From: Metallosphaera yellowstonensis MK1 | GTDB lineage: Archaea > Thermoproteota > Thermoprotei_A > Sulfolobales > Sulfolobaceae | Assembly: GCF_000243315.1 (NCBI RefSeq) | Contig: NZ_JH597761.1 | Span: 850,069-914,068, forward strand | Direction of reading: 5' to 3' | DNA length: 64,000 bases | In this document: in pieces, positions 1 through 11,079 of the stretch | Layout of the letters: every line of letters begins with the position of its first letter | Numbering within the stretch: position 1 is the first letter of the stretch | Translations under genes and position numbers: made by a program | Notes under the pieces: generated by a model | Database searches by the model: none | What the model was told of the DNA's origin: nothing | Seen by the model: the letters and a program-made list of their open reading frames with translations, nothing else

Positions 1-874
1 GAGCAAGATCCTCGTTCATGTAGATATGTTCGGTAGGAGCGTCAGATTCGTTAAGGATTATTTGTCCAGTTGGGGAGTGAAGGTGAGCGTTGCCCCTGCA
101 GACAATGAATCCATGATCGAGATGGCGAAGGACAAGCACGACATAGTTTTTGTGGAAAGCATAACTAACCCTCTAGTGAGGGTGGTGGACTTGGAGGAGC
201 TTGGCAAGACGTGTAAGGACTTGGGATCTACCCTCATAGTAGACTCGACTTTCGCTACGCCGATCAATCAAAAGCCGCTGGAGTTCGGGGCCAAACTAGT
301 GATCCACAGTGCCTCCAAGTTCATCGCAGGACACAACGACGTGATAACAGGTCTCTTGGCAGGTGATGGAAACTTAGTTAAGGCTATAGATCAGATGAGG
401 AGGACCTTAGGAACCTCCCTGGACCCTCACCCGGCCTTTCTCGTGATTAGGGGCATGAAGACGCTGAAGATCAGAATGGACGTGATAAACAGGAACGCCA
501 TGGCCATAGCTGAGTTTCTCGAGTCTCACCCTAAGGTTCAGAGGGTCTACTATCCTGGGCTAAAGAGCCACGAGACGCATGAGGTTGCCACCAGGGTTCT
601 GAAGGGTTATGGGGGTGTAGTCAGCTTTGAGGTCAGAGGGGGTACAGAGGCCGCGGTAAAGGTTATGAAGTCCACTTCGGTAATAATTCCGGCTCAGAGC
701 CTAGGTGGAGTTAACTCGTTGATATCCCACCCACCCACCATGAGCCATAGGACTCTATCGCCTGAGGAGAGGAAGGCCTCTGGTATAACAGATGGTCTCC
801 TTAGACTGTCAGTTGGTATTGAGGACGTAGAGGACCTAGTGGAGGACTTGGACAGGGCACTCTCCAAGATCTAA
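1..874 (+). CDS. PLP-dependent transsulfuration enzyme (cystathionine gamma-synthase/lyase family), 5' end outside window
   Basis: Cys/Met-metabolism PLP enzyme that makes or breaks cystathionine-type thioethers in the cytoplasm. The reading frame is open from the first bases of the window, so the N-terminus lies upstream; the ATG at 26 is internal. The PLP lysine is in the motif SASKFIAGH (codon at 317-319), preceded by the cofactor-binding DSTFATP segment. The C-terminal small domain is complete and includes the family motif around SLGGVNSLISHP. Synthase, gamma-lyase and methionine gamma-lyase cannot be told apart from sequence alone. It converges on the sdh operon. Confidence 0.9.
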   Translation, partial: SKILVHVDMFGRSVRFVKDYLSSWGVKVSVAPADNESMIEMAKDKHDIVFVESITNPLVRVVDLEELGKTCKDLGSTLIVDSTFATPINQKPLEFGAKLVIHSASKFIAGHNDVITGLLAGDGNLVKAIDQMRRTLGTSLDPHPAFLVIRGMKTLKIRMDVINRNAMAIAEFLESHPKVQRVYYPGLKSHETHEVATRVLKGYGGVVSFEVRGGTEAAVKVMKSTSVIIPAQSLGGVNSLISHPPTMSHRTLSPEERKASGITDGLLRLSVGIEDVEDLVEDLDRALSKI

Positions 875-910
875 AAATTTTTAAGTTGACGGAAACAGGA
901 AAGTCAGCCA

Positions 911-955
911 TACCTAGCCTACAGCCATGGAACCATGGCAGAGTGAAGCTAGGGC
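911..955. other. Two-stem hairpin in the intergenic space
   Basis: The 89 bases between two convergent genes contain an outer stem CCTAGC (913-918) / GCTAGG (948-953). It encloses a perfect inner stem GCCATGG (924-930) / CCATGGC (933-939) with a two-base loop. It could be a shared 3'-end structure or a small structured RNA. It lacks a T-tract, so a simple terminator is not obvious. Confidence 0.4.
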
Positions 956-963
956 CTCCTCTC

Positions 964-1308
964 CTATTTCCTTTCACCCTTGACTTTCTCGAGGTAGTCC
1001 CTAAGGGTCTTGAAGTCTTGCTCTAACCACTCCTCTTCCTCCTTGATCCACATCACTCCACCGGCTGCATCTACTACCTCCCCCTTAAGCTTCATATCCT
1101 TTAGCCTCTCTTTCCAGTTAAAGGGTATCTTAGAGATGACCAATACGTAAAGGTCGCCATCATTTCTCAGGTGGAACTTTCCCCAGAAGACGTCTGAGAC
1201 CCTATACTCTGCTTCCTTGGCGAACGGATCCCTTCCAGGTCGTTCGTAAACCTCTCTCCACTCCTTGACCTCAATTCCGAGTTCCCTAAGCTTCTCCAGA
1301 GAGATCAA
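964..1308 (-). CDS. sdhD: Succinate dehydrogenase small subunit SdhD (SdhF-type)
   Basis: A 114-residue protein, last gene of the sdhABCD operon, overlapping sdhC by four bases. Position and size (about 13-14 kDa) match the small fourth subunit of Sulfolobales succinate:quinone oxidoreductase. No transmembrane helix is visible: the protein is charged and carries W- and E-rich stretches, so it is unlike the classical membrane anchors of bacterial complex II. The assignment rests mainly on operon position and size. Confidence 0.75.
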   Translation of the reverse strand: MISLEKLRELGIEVKEWREVYERPGRDPFAKEAEYRVSDVFWGKFHLRNDGDLYVLVISKIPFNWKERLKDMKLKGEVVDAAGGVMWIKEEEEWLEQDFKTLRDYLEKVKGERK

Positions 1309-2186
1309 GTTATCCCCCTCTCCTCCAGGGCCTTCAATGCTATCCTGCTCAACCCAAGTTCCTTAGGACTTATCCCGAAGGCTATGGCCAACAGTTGAGT
1401 GACATAGATGGTAGGCATAGTCCATCCAGTCTTGAACTCCTCCATGACCTTAAACTGCGTTACGTCCATCTGAAGATGGCAAAGACTGCAGGGATGAACC
1501 ACCAAGTCCGCTCCAGCCGATCTAGCTGAGGATAAGACGTTGTATGCCAGCTTCAGCCCTCCCTTAGGGTTACTACCCATTAGAGGAAAACCGCAACAGG
1601 AGGTGGACATGGGAAACCTCACCGGAGTTGCTCCAGTGGCTGATATCAGGTCCTCGAGGCTGTGAGGATTATAAGCTGGCTCGAAGCCCATTATCTGCTC
1701 TGGCCTCAGCATTTGACAACCATAGTACGCTCCTACCTTGAGGTTGGTCAGAGGTCTCTTGACCATGGACTTTATCCTCTCGACTCCTACGTCTCTCACC
1801 AATACCCAGACTATGTGCTCAGCGTCCACTGTACCGTTATACTGAAGTGAAGCTGATTGAAGTCTCTGGGTTACCTCCTTCCTGATCTCCTTATCTTCGC
1901 TGAATTTTGCAGTTGCTAACCTGTGACTGTTAAGACAGACACTACAAGGGGTTGCCATCTTCTTCAGTCCCATCTTCTCGACCTTAGAGAGGTTCCTCAG
2001 GTTGAGTGCTACGTGGGCCCTCTCATCATACTCGTCCAGAAACCCACCGCCGCAGCAGTTCCAATCTTCTACCTCCACCAACTCCAGTCCCAACAGTTCT
2101 GCCACCTTCTTGGTCGCTATATCAACGTCCTTGGAGAGGCCGTGAGTTGCACATCCTGGATAGTAAGCTACTTTCATCTCAATCAC
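1305..2186 (-). CDS. sdhC: Succinate dehydrogenase subunit C, CCG-domain (SdhE/HdrB-like)
   Basis: A 293-residue protein with two cysteine-rich CCG domains like HdrB of heterodisulfide reductase. The first carries CCGGGF and CSVC, the second CCGFPL and CSLC. In Sulfolobales this subunit replaces the cytochrome b anchor and helps tether complex II to the membrane, passing electrons to quinone. It overlaps sdhB by eight bases and sdhD by four, so the four genes are translationally coupled. Conserved cysteines in both repeats are intact. Confidence 0.9.
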   Translation of the reverse strand: MIEMKVAYYPGCATHGLSKDVDIATKKVAELLGLELVEVEDWNCCGGGFLDEYDERAHVALNLRNLSKVEKMGLKKMATPCSVCLNSHRLATAKFSEDKEIRKEVTQRLQSASLQYNGTVDAEHIVWVLVRDVGVERIKSMVKRPLTNLKVGAYYGCQMLRPEQIMGFEPAYNPHSLEDLISATGATPVRFPMSTSCCGFPLMGSNPKGGLKLAYNVLSSARSAGADLVVHPCSLCHLQMDVTQFKVMEEFKTGWTMPTIYVTQLLAIAFGISPKELGLSRIALKALEERGIT

Positions 2187-3147
2187 CCAGGAGCTTCCTT
2201 ATCTGTTCTATCTCATTTACCTTCTTCTCCCTTATTAGCGCGTACTTCATCTTCCCATTTCTCATGGTGTGAAGCATGTCTGTAATGGCTGTGGCAAGAC
2301 CATACGTGGATATGTATACCTTGGCCTCCTGTAGTATCCCGGTCTCCTTGATGCTCTCATATATTGCTTTAACGTGTCTCTCTCCTGTACTCATCACATC
2401 TGTCTTCTCCTTGGAGAACTTCGTGTGAGCCCTGGTCTTCTTTATTGTGGTCACGGGCTCTACGTCCCTTGGGCAGACGTGGAAGCATTGATAGCAGTAA
2501 GTACATCTCCAGGAGCTGTCCAGAAGGATCTTTAGTCTCTCCTCATACAATGTGTCCCTTGGGTCCGCCAAGAACCTGTAACCTTTAGCGTGAGCTGCTG
2601 GTCCTAAGAATCTCTCATCCTCCTTCACAGCCGGACAGGCCGAAACGCATAGACCACACCATATACACTGGGCGAACTTCCATAACTCCCTTTGATCCTC
2701 TGGCTTCAGCCTCTGCTCTGCAACTCCTTTGACGACCTCCTCTGCTGGATATAGCCTGGGCTTGACCTTGAACATGCGTGTGTAGAAATCCCCCATGTCC
2801 ACAATGAGGTCCTTCAAGGGTTTGAAGTAGTCCATGGGCTCTAGGGTTATGACGTCGGTGTTGAATTTCTTTACAACGTCTAGGGCTAAGGTCTTACACG
2901 CAAGCCTGGGCTCTCCGTTAATCTTCATGGAACAACTACCACACACAGCCATATGACACGATGCCCTGTAGGCTAACGTTGGATCCTGCTCCGTCTTTAT
3001 CCGTCTAAGTACTTCGGTGATCTGAGTGAACCTATCCACGGAGAGCTTATACTCGCTCCAGAACTCTCCCTTGTCCTCGTTAAACCTTTTGACCCTTACC
3101 GTTATTTCCCTCTGCTCCAGGTTCGTAGCCAAGGTTTGAGCCTCCAT
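2179..3147 (-). CDS. sdhB: Succinate dehydrogenase iron-sulfur subunit
   Basis: A 322-residue Fe-S subunit that relays electrons from the flavoprotein to the CCG subunit. The N-terminal ferredoxin-like domain has the [2Fe-2S] pattern [10 protein letters not shown] plus a downstream cysteine. The C-terminal domain has [12 protein letters not shown] and [12 protein letters not shown]. The last motif has four regularly spaced cysteines, so it can hold a second [4Fe-4S] cluster instead of the usual [3Fe-4S] centre, as known for the archaeal non-classical enzymes. The gene begins one base after the sdhA stop. Confidence 0.95.
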   Translation of the reverse strand: MEAQTLATNLEQREITVRVKRFNEDKGEFWSEYKLSVDRFTQITEVLRRIKTEQDPTLAYRASCHMAVCGSCSMKINGEPRLACKTLALDVVKKFNTDVITLEPMDYFKPLKDLIVDMGDFYTRMFKVKPRLYPAEEVVKGVAEQRLKPEDQRELWKFAQCIWCGLCVSACPAVKEDERFLGPAAHAKGYRFLADPRDTLYEERLKILLDSSWRCTYCYQCFHVCPRDVEPVTTIKKTRAHTKFSKEKTDVMSTGERHVKAIYESIKETGILQEAKVYISTYGLATAITDMLHTMRNGKMKYALIREKKVNEIEQIRKLLGD

Positions 3148-3148
3148 C

Positions 3149-4849
3149 TTAATACACCCTTGCCTCCGGCTTCCATTTGGTCATCCTTACCGGTTTGAAA
3201 CCTATTTCCACTTGATTACCTTTCAGGTAAGCTAAGGTATGCTTCAACCAGTTCTTGTCGTCTCTCTCAGGAAAATCTGTTCTGAAGTGAGCCCCCCTAG
3301 ATTCCGTCCTCATGAGGGCTGACTTAGCTATGACTACGGCTAAATCCAGCATGTTCCTGAGTTCCAGGGCGTTATAGAACTCAGTGTTGTATGTCTTGCC
3401 CTTATCGGTCACGTACATCTCCCTAACTTGTCCCCTTAGTTTCTCTATTTCTGTCAATGCACTCTTCAACATATCCTCATCCCTGAATATTCCCACCTTG
3501 TCCCACATGACTCCTCTCAGTTTGTTCAGGACTTCCCCGAAGTGAACTCCACTCTCGCTCTTGACAAAGGAATAAGCCTCACTGAGTAACCTCTCTGCCT
3601 CCTTGTCCAAGGAGGGAGAGGAGACCTCTTCATGTTTTCTGAGGTACTCCACTACGGTTTTACCGGTCTCCCTGCCGAACACCAGAGTCTCTAGCAGGGA
3701 GTTTGAGCCCAGTCTGTTAGCCCCGTGTACGGAAACACAAGCTGCCTCTCCTGCTGCAAAGAGGCCCTGAAGGTCGGTATTGATCCCATTGGTATCCACG
3801 TCTATACCCCCCATGTAATAGTGTTGTGCTGGCCTCACCGGTATAGGCTCCTTGGTTGCATCCACTCCAGCAAAGTTCATTGCTGCCTCGTAGGCTAGGG
3901 CCAGCCTCTCCTTTATGTAGGACTCCCCCAGATGTGTCAGATCCAATCCGACATAACCACCGGGAAATCCTCTCCCTTCCCTTATCTCAATCATGATGGA
4001 TCTGGAGGCAATGTCTCTGGGTGCAAGATCCAACTTCTTGGGAGCGTATTTTGCCATAAATCTCTCTCCCTTGTTGTTCCTCAATATTCCTCCCTCACCC
4101 CTGGCAGCCTCACTTATTAGGATGTCCGACGGGTAGAGGGCCGTAGGGTGGAACTGAACGAACTCAGGATCCTTTATTGCGGCACCTGCCCTCAAGGCCA
4201 TACCATATCCGTCACCCGTGTTTATGTAGGCGTTAGTGGTATGAGCGTAAAGCATTCCCATCCCACCGGTAGCTGCTACTACCGCCCTAGCCTTGAAGAA
4301 GGCTGGATCCATGTTTTTCATGTCTAAGGCCAGCACTCCAGTTACCCTTCTCTCATCTGTCACCAGATCCACTGCGAACCACTCATTGTAGAAGTCCACA
4401 TCTAAGCCTGAGACCCTTTCGAAGAGCGTGTGAAGGAGTGCCATCCCAGTCTTATCCCCAACAAACCTCGTTCTGGGGTAGGTTTGGCCTCCGAAGTACC
4501 TCAGGGCAACCCTGCCGTCTGGTTGCCTATTAAATAATGTCCCCCACCTCTCCATCAAATCCACTATCTCCCCAGATTTGACTGAAAGCAGCTCCGCCGC
4601 GTCCTGATCTACCAGATAATCTCCGCCCTTAACTGTGTCGTAGGTCATGTAATCTGGGTCATCGTTGGGATCGGAGTTGCCAGGCACGTAAGCAGCTATC
4701 CCTCCCTCGGCGGAGCTAGAGTGCGACCTCGTTGGGAATACCTTAGAGACCACCGCGACCTTAAAACCTGCAGTGGCGATCTCGTGCGCAGCCATGAGTC
4801 CCGCGAGTCCTCCCCCGAGCACTACTGCGTCATAATGGAGTTTATCCAT
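3149..4849 (-). CDS. sdhA: Succinate dehydrogenase flavoprotein subunit
   Basis: A 566-residue flavoprotein that oxidises succinate to fumarate. The N-terminal dinucleotide fold carries GGGLAG (about residues 12-17), followed by the HSSSAEGG motif whose His43 is the expected covalent FAD attachment site. The catalytic domain includes [11 protein letters not shown]. It is the first gene of the sdhABCD operon, with a TATA-like TTATAATT about 25-30 bases upstream of the ATG, so the message is probably leaderless. Confidence 0.96.
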   Translation of the reverse strand: MDKLHYDAVVLGGGLAGLMAAHEIATAGFKVAVVSKVFPTRSHSSSAEGGIAAYVPGNSDPNDDPDYMTYDTVKGGDYLVDQDAAELLSVKSGEIVDLMERWGTLFNRQPDGRVALRYFGGQTYPRTRFVGDKTGMALLHTLFERVSGLDVDFYNEWFAVDLVTDERRVTGVLALDMKNMDPAFFKARAVVAATGGMGMLYAHTTNAYINTGDGYGMALRAGAAIKDPEFVQFHPTALYPSDILISEAARGEGGILRNNKGERFMAKYAPKKLDLAPRDIASRSIMIEIREGRGFPGGYVGLDLTHLGESYIKERLALAYEAAMNFAGVDATKEPIPVRPAQHYYMGGIDVDTNGINTDLQGLFAAGEAACVSVHGANRLGSNSLLETLVFGRETGKTVVEYLRKHEEVSSPSLDKEAERLLSEAYSFVKSESGVHFGEVLNKLRGVMWDKVGIFRDEDMLKSALTEIEKLRGQVREMYVTDKGKTYNTEFYNALELRNMLDLAVVIAKSALMRTESRGAHFRTDFPERDDKNWLKHTLAYLKGNQVEIGFKPVRMTKWKPEARVY

Positions 4850-4868
4850 ACAAAAAACGTAACTGGTG

Positions 4869-4882
4869 CAATTATAAGAATT
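4869..4882 (-). promoter_or_regulatory. TATA box of the sdh operon
   Basis: On the minus strand the sequence CTTATAATTG lies centred about 27 bases before the sdhA ATG. This is the spacing expected for an archaeal TATA box driving a leaderless transcript. Confidence 0.55.
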
Positions 4883-4897
4883 GCTTAACTTCCCTCT

Positions 4898-5686
4898 TCA
4901 CAGGATCTCAGATAGCGTTCTCACGGCGTATTTAGGCCTTATCCCTGTAGCTTCTATGTCTTGAAGCGAGGAGATCCCTGTTAGAACTAAGACAGTGTCT
5001 GCACCCATTTCGTTCCCCATCTTCACGTCCGTCTCCAGCTGATCCCCTATCACGACTACTTTGTTTAGATCCTTTAGCTCAGCCATCTCCATGGCCACCT
5101 GGATGATCCACTTATTAGGTTTACCTGCAACGAAGTCCGGCTCTCGCCTTAGGGAGTAGATGATAGCCATGGCTAACGCCCCAGCTCCCAGTCTCAACCC
5201 GTCACGGGAAGGCCAGAGTCTATCCATGTTAGTCACCACAAATTTGGAACCCTTCGATATACATCTCATACCAACGGAGAGTTTGTCGTAGGTGGCCAGC
5301 CTGTCTAGTCCAAGTACTACTGCACCTGGTACCTCCCTCTCCGCCTCAGAACTTGTTAATACCTCGAATCCTTGGGATTTCAACTCCTCGACTAGCCCTT
5401 CCTCTCCTATGACGAAGACCCTCCGAAAGTCCCACGTCCTCCTCATGTAGAGGGCGGCGGCGAGGCCACTGGTGATTATTCTTCCAGGGCTCACTGGCAA
5501 CCCGAGGTAGCTGAGTTGCCTGGATAGGAGGATTCTACTGAACCCAGAGTTATTGCTCACCAGGATAACGGTCTTCCCCTCGACCATCAACTGTCTGAGG
5601 GCGAATATGTTCTCCCAAATTGGTTCTCCTTCCCTTATTATTACTCCATCAACGTCGCTTATTATCAGTTCATAATCCCTCAGCAA
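4898..5686 (-). CDS. HAD-family phosphatase, NagD-like
   Basis: A 262-residue HAD-superfamily hydrolase (subfamily IIA). Motif I is DVDGVI near residue 12, motif II is VSNNSG, and the C-terminal motif IV region reads [14 protein letters not shown], preceded by GKPNKW. Such enzymes dephosphorylate small molecules such as p-nitrophenyl phosphate, glycerol phosphate or nucleotides; the substrate cannot be told here. It overlaps the upstream small gene by 17 bases, suggesting a two-gene operon. Confidence 0.88.
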   Translation of the reverse strand: MLRDYELIISDVDGVIIREGEPIWENIFALRQLMVEGKTVILVSNNSGFSRILLSRQLSYLGLPVSPGRIITSGLAAALYMRRTWDFRRVFVIGEEGLVEELKSQGFEVLTSSEAEREVPGAVVLGLDRLATYDKLSVGMRCISKGSKFVVTNMDRLWPSRDGLRLGAGALAMAIIYSLRREPDFVAGKPNKWIIQVAMEMAELKDLNKVVVIGDQLETDVKMGNEMGADTVLVLTGISSLQDIEATGIRPKYAVRTLSEIL

Positions 5687-5960
5687 CTCCTATCGCCTCC
5701 ATTTTCTTACGAATTACCTCCAGGAAGGGCCCTCTTCCCAGATCGTAGGCAAACAGTCCCGAGGGATTATAGAGAGCGTTGAGACAGTCCCATTTTCCAG
5801 GGAACGGCCTCATCACTTTAACGTAATCCACTCTCCCTCGGAAGTGAAATATCAGGAAATCTCCTAACCCGCTTAAGCTTACGTAAAACATAGAACACTC
5901 GCCCAGATCGTTTCTGACCACCTTCTCGGGCTTGAGAGATGACCAATCTAGTTCGGTCAT
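5670..5960 (-). CDS. Hypothetical protein, 96 aa
   Basis: No family recognised. A small soluble protein without signal or membrane segment. It is co-directional with, and overlaps, the HAD phosphatase gene, and is divergent from the DUF2070 gene whose start lies 30 bases away. It is probably real because its start pairs with a compact divergent promoter region. Function unknown. Confidence 0.65.
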   Translation of the reverse strand: MTELDWSSLKPEKVVRNDLGECSMFYVSLSGLGDFLIFHFRGRVDYVKVMRPFPGKWDCLNALYNPSGLFAYDLGRGPFLEVIRKKMEAIGVAEGL

Positions 5961-5968
5961 TTTTTTAT
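5961..5968 (+). promoter_or_regulatory. TATA-like box for the DUF2070 gene
   Basis: TTTTTTAT lies about 26 bases before the GTG at 5990. That spacing supports a leaderless start at the GTG and not at an upstream in-frame ATG overlapping the divergent gene. Confidence 0.5.
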
Positions 5969-5989
5969 CCGCCCCACCTGTTTTACCCT

Positions 5990-7588
5990 GTGGATTCAGA
6001 AAAATTAACCCGGAGTTACTATTCCAAGCTTATAAGACTGCCATCGACGCAGAACCTAGTCCTTTGGGTAAGTGGCGAGTCTTTCCTTGCTATCCTTAGG
6101 TCTTTTTCAGACGGTCTGAGCTACATCCTAGGATTCGTCATCTACGCTGGACTATCCCTTTTAGCCTTTAGGAAGAGGATTAGGACCTCCCTATTCCTGA
6201 CCGGTTTATTTGGAATACTCTACCTGTTGCTCTCATTCTTCCCGGCTACCCTCCCTTACTCCTTCGGTCTCTTCTCCCCCCTGGTTGCCTACACTCTGGT
6301 AATAGATTATGGGGAGAAGGCCTCTACAGTCATCTCGGTGTTCACAGGGCTAATTCCTGGATATACCCTCGTTGGCCTCAGCCTGGATATACCACTCCTA
6401 GTCTTCTACTTGTTGGTGGGAGCTTTCTCGTTTGTTTACTTTGACTTCATCAATAGACAGGGAACGAAGATAACTGGATTCCCTTCACTGAACATAGTGA
6501 GACCGTTCCTCAAGGCCTTCAGCTACAGAAGGGAGGACGAACTTGAGGCGTTCCTCGAGAGGATCTCCACCGGCTTCCAGACTTCAGTTCTCTCCTTAAA
6601 GCTGGGAGAGGTAGTGCTCCTGGTACCCAGGATCCATTACGGGATGTACGGAAGGGTAGGTAGTTCTGGGTTCATATATCAGCTTGAGGATCTCCTCAAG
6701 GACAAGATCTTGGTATTTCACGGACCGGGAAGTCACGAGCTGGACATCCCCTCAAGTAGGGAGTCCATGAAGGTCGCTCAAGCTATAGCCTCCGGGCTGA
6801 ACGATGGCTGGACGCCGTTGAAGTTTCAGGGCCTGAGAATCTTCAATGAATCTCAGTTCGTCTTCACATCGCTGATCTTCGACAAGATATCCCTTTCGTT
6901 TGCGGAGAGGCCCGGTAAGGGGATAGACGACCTCCCTGGAAACCTTTGGGACGAGTCCCTAATAACTGGAAACTTCATCGTTGATTGTCATAACGAATCG
7001 CTTAAGGAAGAGATAGGACACAAGGACGAGATTGTACTCAAGTCTTTCCTGTCTAAGAAACTTATCCTGGACGAAAAGGAGCTACAGGTTGGATACGGAG
7101 AAACTAGGATCGGTGCAAATTGCGAAGGCGTGTGCGACAACAGGGTGAAGGCACTTGTAATAGGGGACGGGGCGAAGAGGATCTTAGTCCTCTACGTTTA
7201 CGCCAACAACGCGGATGAAGAGACTAGCAGAAAAGCGCGGGAGTTGTTTAAGGACAAGTTTGACAGGGTCATCCTAGTCACCCCAGATGACCACTCCTGT
7301 ACTGCCAGCGTTTGGGGGAACCTGTATAGTCCGGCTCGCCCCTGTAACGCCATGCTGGAGGCGTTTAAGGAAGCTACAGAGATGGCTCTCTCCAACATCA
7401 AAAAGGTCGAAGCGAGTTATAAAATAATAACTATAAAAACCAAAATAATTGGGAAGTTCGTCTCAGTGATGGTTCAAGGATTGGAACAGGTAGGGAACAC
7501 CGCAATGAAGACCTTTTGGATACCCATCATCTTTCCGTATTTCCTCTTATTCCTGATATTACTTGGACATGGCCTTTTCAAAATCTGA
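5990..7588 (+). CDS. DUF2070 multi-pass membrane protein
   Basis: About 532 residues. The N-terminal third has several hydrophobic helices, followed by a large soluble part with conserved features such as [17 protein letters not shown] and VTPDDHSCT, and a last transmembrane helix at the C-terminus. This arrangement is that of the archaeal DUF2070 family, whose function is not known; the conserved His/Asp/Cys residues in the soluble part hint at metal or ligand binding. The GTG start is preferred because an earlier ATG would overlap the divergent gene. The 3' end overlaps the convergent geranylgeranyl reductase gene by 30 bases. Confidence 0.82.
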   Translation: MDSEKLTRSYYSKLIRLPSTQNLVLWVSGESFLAILRSFSDGLSYILGFVIYAGLSLLAFRKRIRTSLFLTGLFGILYLLLSFFPATLPYSFGLFSPLVAYTLVIDYGEKASTVISVFTGLIPGYTLVGLSLDIPLLVFYLLVGAFSFVYFDFINRQGTKITGFPSLNIVRPFLKAFSYRREDELEAFLERISTGFQTSVLSLKLGEVVLLVPRIHYGMYGRVGSSGFIYQLEDLLKDKILVFHGPGSHELDIPSSRESMKVAQAIASGLNDGWTPLKFQGLRIFNESQFVFTSLIFDKISLSFAERPGKGIDDLPGNLWDESLITGNFIVDCHNESLKEEIGHKDEIVLKSFLSKKLILDEKELQVGYGETRIGANCEGVCDNRVKALVIGDGAKRILVLYVYANNADEETSRKARELFKDKFDRVILVTPDDHSCTASVWGNLYSPARPCNAMLEAFKEATEMALSNIKKVEASYKIITIKTKIIGKFVSVMVQGLEQVGNTAMKTFWIPIIFPYFLLFLILLGHGLFKI

Positions 7589-8935
7589 TATCAGGCCCTT
7601 AACCTGAGCGTTCCACCTCTTCAGACCCTCCGGCGATTCGGGATAGTTCTTGTACAGCTCCTTTATCTCCTTCATGTATTGGGATACGTTCTTGAGCTTG
7701 TAAAGAAGAGATGGTCTTCCTATCCCAGCTATAACCCTCATGGCCTTCTCAGCAACTGACAGGTGGAGATCACCAGTCGTGCTTGCCTCCAGCAGGTCCT
7801 CCTCCTTGATTACCTTCTTTCTCATGCCGTAGTTTATGTCCTCGTCTGTGAGCCTTTGAAGGAATCTCCTGAAGAGCTCCAGGCTAGCCTGTTTCGCCCC
7901 ATATCTCTGGTTGTAACATATGTTGGTCTCCCATAAACTGGCTGAGGAGAAGTCTCCCCTCTCGAAGGCATCAAGCACAGTCCTGGCGGCACAAAATCCC
8001 GATATCATGGCTGATCCTTTTCCTCCACCGTGAACCGGATTAGCTGTATAGCCGGAGTCGCCCACTACTATGATCCCGTTCCACACCAAGGTATCTAAGG
8101 GTCTCCTGGTGGGAACTAGGGCCCCTCCCTTGACTATCATCTTGTTCCTATCTACGTCAGGTCCGTATTGACTCCAGTACTTTTCGTAGAATGTGTATAT
8201 GCTCGGATAGCCCATCCCTCCCTGGATGCCCAATCCTATATTTACCTTATCCCTCCCCTTGGGGAAATACCACCAATAGCCTCCTGGGGAGGTGGTCTGA
8301 TTGATGAATATCTTGAGGTACCCAGGCTCCTCTATGTCCTCCTTAGTGTAAGCCACTTCCCTGTAGGCTATGTCTGCATCCCTTTCGTCAAGGTCCTCCG
8401 TGACTGGAAACTCTTGAGGGAGCTTACTCCTGAAGCTCTTGGAGTACCCTGTGGCCTCTATAACTACCTTAGCTCTCACCTCCGACTGTTCGTTTGACCT
8501 CCTGTCGAATATCACTGCGCCCCGTACATGCCCGTCCTCGAATATGGGCCTCATGGCTGTCGTGAGGTCCATGACGTCGACCCCTCTATCCCTGGCCTCC
8601 TTCAGGATCCTCTGGGTGTACAGAGGGGCATTGATCTCAAATCCCTCACCCCTGACTGTCCATTCTGTGGACATGTCGGGGCTGTAAAGCTTTATCCCCT
8701 CTATCTTCTGCTCCAACTGCTCTCCCTCGGGATAGGGCATTCCGAGATTGTCAAAGTGTTCCTTGCTCACTGCGTCTCCACAAGGTTTATCACCGATTCT
8801 ATTCCAAGGTTTGCTATCGATGAGGAGAATCCTCAGACCCTTTCGCGATAAGTGCCACGCCGCCGTGGAACCTGCGAACCCTCCGCCTATTATCAGGATA
8901 TCATAGCTAAGTTGTTTCAAAAATATCACTTGCAT
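7559..8935 (-). CDS. Geranylgeranyl reductase (digeranylgeranylglycerophospholipid reductase)
   Basis: A 458-residue flavoenzyme that saturates the double bonds of geranylgeranyl chains to give phytanyl membrane lipids. The N-terminal FAD motif is GGGFAGS (residues 17-23), followed by the conserved KPCGDAVS segment. The family's substrate-pocket motif is present as [10 protein letters not shown] near residue 220, and the second FAD motif as [15 protein letters not shown]. Size and motifs match the characterised Sulfolobus acidocaldarius enzyme. A T-rich TATA-like box at 8950-8962 precedes it. Confidence 0.92.
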   Translation of the reverse strand: MQVIFLKQLSYDILIIGGGFAGSTAAWHLSRKGLRILLIDSKPWNRIGDKPCGDAVSKEHFDNLGMPYPEGEQLEQKIEGIKLYSPDMSTEWTVRGEGFEINAPLYTQRILKEARDRGVDVMDLTTAMRPIFEDGHVRGAVIFDRRSNEQSEVRAKVVIEATGYSKSFRSKLPQEFPVTEDLDERDADIAYREVAYTKEDIEEPGYLKIFINQTTSPGGYWWYFPKGRDKVNIGLGIQGGMGYPSIYTFYEKYWSQYGPDVDRNKMIVKGGALVPTRRPLDTLVWNGIIVVGDSGYTANPVHGGGKGSAMISGFCAARTVLDAFERGDFSSASLWETNICYNQRYGAKQASLELFRRFLQRLTDEDINYGMRKKVIKEEDLLEASTTGDLHLSVAEKAMRVIAGIGRPSLLYKLKNVSQYMKEIKELYKNYPESPEGLKRWNAQVKGLISDFEKAMSK

Positions 8936-8961
8936 GGATACTCTTGGCCCAAAATAAAAAA

Positions 8962-9339
8962 CTACTTACAGGAATTCTTCACGATATTGACCTTAACGCT
9001 GTCAGGAAGAGTACCTATTATCTTGTTGAGCTGATATTTATGGCCTTCATCACAGTACAGGGAAAGTCCGTCAGCCTCATAATACTTCTTCCTTTCCAAG
9101 AATGAGGCGACCTCCTCCGGGTTTACCGTATATATCTCTAGTCCCAGCTCTATATTATCGAGTATGGCCTCCCTACTGTTGGCTAGAACTTGCCAGTGAG
9201 GTAGTTGAGAGAGGACGTTCACGATCACCTTTCTGAACCCAGACGTTCTAGCATCCCTGAGGACTCTCCTCAAGGTCTCAGTTAGTTCCTCTTCGTTAAC
9301 GTACACGAGGACGAGCAGTCTCTTTGCAAGATGATCCAT
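8962..9339 (-). CDS. Hypothetical protein, 125 aa
   Basis: A small soluble alpha/beta protein that I cannot place in a family. It starts with a hydrophobic strand (LLVLVYV) and contains a [18 protein letters not shown] segment. It lies upstream of geranylgeranyl reductase on the same strand, but a TATA-like box between them suggests separate transcription. Function unknown. Confidence 0.65.
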   Translation of the reverse strand: MDHLAKRLLVLVYVNEEELTETLRRVLRDARTSGFRKVIVNVLSQLPHWQVLANSREAILDNIELGLEIYTVNPEEVASFLERKKYYEADGLSLYCDEGHKYQLNKIIGTLPDSVKVNIVKNSCK

Positions 9340-9446
9340 GGGGAACCCTATGAGGAGGAAATAATATTAGTAATGGAAGTTAGTACGAGATCATACCTCC
9401 CACGTTCTTCCCTGACCTTTTAGGCTGTCCACGCCAAGAGTATATT

Positions 9447-9680
9447 GTGATAGTTCAGGTATTTTATAATAAATTTACGCCAGAACTCGCTAAGGCTGTC
9501 ATGAAGGTCAGGAAGACACCCTTCGTTCAAGAAGTTCTCTTCTGCAAGGGGGAAAGGAACATGATGGTAGCAGACAACTACGTGGTCTGGAGGGAAGGAG
9601 ACGGGGACCCTCTGGACGGTCTCTACGACGCTAAGATCATTGAAAGAGTCAGAGCTTCGACTTATCCCTTCAGTGGCTGA
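9447..9680 (+). CDS. Hypothetical protein, 77 aa
   Basis: A short soluble protein with no recognised family. Codon use resembles neighbours, and the gene ends 11 bases inside the convergent phosphoesterase-like gene. An A/T-rich stretch about 20-25 bases upstream could be its promoter. Function unknown. Confidence 0.55.
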   Translation: MIVQVFYNKFTPELAKAVMKVRKTPFVQEVLFCKGERNMMVADNYVVWREGDGDPLDGLYDAKIIERVRASTYPFSG

Positions 9681-10227
9681 GGCTCCTGGTATAATGAGAG
9701 GAGTCCGTTATGACGACATATCCACGGGCCTCAGGGGGATAATCCCTAGTTATGCCGCCCGCATATATGACTCTAGCCAACTTGTCCACCTCTAGCCTTT
9801 TATGCTGGCCTATGACTAACCAGTCCCATGGGCCGGCACCCACACTTTTTCTCAGCTGATCTATGTCGCCCTGATGCCCGTGAATTATGTAATACTTCGC
9901 CGAAGAGACGTCTGCAATATACATGGTGGTGCCTATTATCTCCTCCCTGTACCTGGGTTCAGCCATGATACACTTTATGGCGTGCGGGTCCATGTCCCCC
10001 TGAATGTAAACCAACTGGGCCCACGGGGCTATACTCCTTATCACGTAAAGCACATCTATCACCCTCGGACACTCGTAGTCCCAATAGCATTGCGTAGTAT
10101 CTCCATTGAGAACTATGGTCTCTGGTTCCTCCTTCTTTATAACGTTTGAGAGAACGCTCTCGATGTGTGGTTCGGGGAACCTTATGTTGCTTATGACCAG
10201 GATCTTCAAGGCTAGCTTCCCTCCCAA
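9670..10227 (-). CDS. Metallophosphoesterase-like protein with degenerate metal motifs
   Basis: A 185-residue calcineurin-like fold protein. The order of motifs is kept: a strand at the N-terminus, NGDT, QGDMD where GNHE/D is expected, HGHQGD, and GQHK where GHTH is expected. The first D-x-H metal motif is replaced ([10 protein letters not shown]) and the last histidine pair is altered. It may bind fewer metals, have a different substrate, or be non-catalytic. It overlaps the asparaginase-like gene by 16 bases, so they are likely co-transcribed. Confidence 0.75.
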   Translation of the reverse strand: MGGKLALKILVISNIRFPEPHIESVLSNVIKKEEPETIVLNGDTTQCYWDYECPRVIDVLYVIRSIAPWAQLVYIQGDMDPHAIKCIMAEPRYREEIIGTTMYIADVSSAKYYIIHGHQGDIDQLRKSVGAGPWDWLVIGQHKRLEVDKLARVIYAGGITRDYPPEARGYVVITDSSHYTRSLSH

Positions 10228-11030
10228 AACATGACTCTCTTACCCTGGTTCCACCTTACCCCTCTGGGCATAGCCTCGGTGTTGAAACCCCACGAAGAGT
10301 TACCCTGATAGTCTAAGGCGATGATACCGAAGTTACCACTCCCGAAAGTCGAGGTCATCTTGCCAACCACTGCTCTAACTGCCTCTTCAAGCGGAAAGTC
10401 CATCCCCCTCAGCATGTCGACTTCCTTTGAAGGAAGGATCTTCAGGATCAGTTCCCCTACACCTGTACACGAAACAGCTACCCTTGAAGTCGCGTAGAAC
10501 CCAGCTCCAGGGATGGGAGAGTCCCCCACTCTACCTGGGAGTTTTCCCCTTATTCCCCCAGTGCTCGTGGCAGCACTTAAACCACCTTCAGCGTCAAGAG
10601 CCACTGCTCCCACAGTATCGGAACCGTGCTCTACCCCTTCAATTCTCAGATCCTCCCATACTGTCCTCACCATGAGGGCGTGCTTCCCATCCCTCAGTAC
10701 CTTCAGGGCCTCCCTCACTGGGTTCTTAGCTCTCACCGATGCTACAGCTCCCACTGACATGTCCCTCCCGTACATGACCCCGGCGTCCATTTCCACTTGA
10801 CCTTCAGAGTTCTTTACGCTACCAATCCCAGCGTTAAAAATTCCAACGTCCTCCATGTACGACACAGCCTCCACGACAGCCTCCAGCGAGCTCCCCGTTC
10901 TGAATTCGGCATAACCTCTGTCCAGAGCTTCCCCTATCTCTCGTCTCACTCTGTCCTCTGCCGAGTTCCTCCAAGACCCTGCTCCCCCGTGGATCACGAG
11001 CACTGGAACAGTGAACTTCACAACAAGCAT
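10212..11030 (-). CDS. Isoaspartyl peptidase / L-asparaginase, Ntn-hydrolase type
   Basis: A plant-type asparaginase that cleaves itself before a nucleophilic threonine. The expected cleavage site is in [11 protein letters not shown] (Thr about residue 139 from the chosen start), followed by the conserved ATSTGG and [11 protein letters not shown] segments. The N-terminus carries VIHGGAG. It probably removes isoaspartyl residues or hydrolyses asparagine. The start at 11030 is preferred over an in-frame ATG at 11063 because a TATA-like A/T stretch (11041-11058) lies just upstream of 11030. Confidence 0.9.
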   Translation of the reverse strand: MLVVKFTVPVLVIHGGAGSWRNSAEDRVRREIGEALDRGYAEFRTGSSLEAVVEAVSYMEDVGIFNAGIGSVKNSEGQVEMDAGVMYGRDMSVGAVASVRAKNPVREALKVLRDGKHALMVRTVWEDLRIEGVEHGSDTVGAVALDAEGGLSAATSTGGIRGKLPGRVGDSPIPGAGFYATSRVAVSCTGVGELILKILPSKEVDMLRGMDFPLEEAVRAVVGKMTSTFGSGNFGIIALDYQGNSSWGFNTEAMPRGVRWNQGKRVMFWEGS

Positions 11031-11079
11031 GTTAGCATTAGATATTTTATTTTTTAACAACACCTATTAGGCGGTTAGC

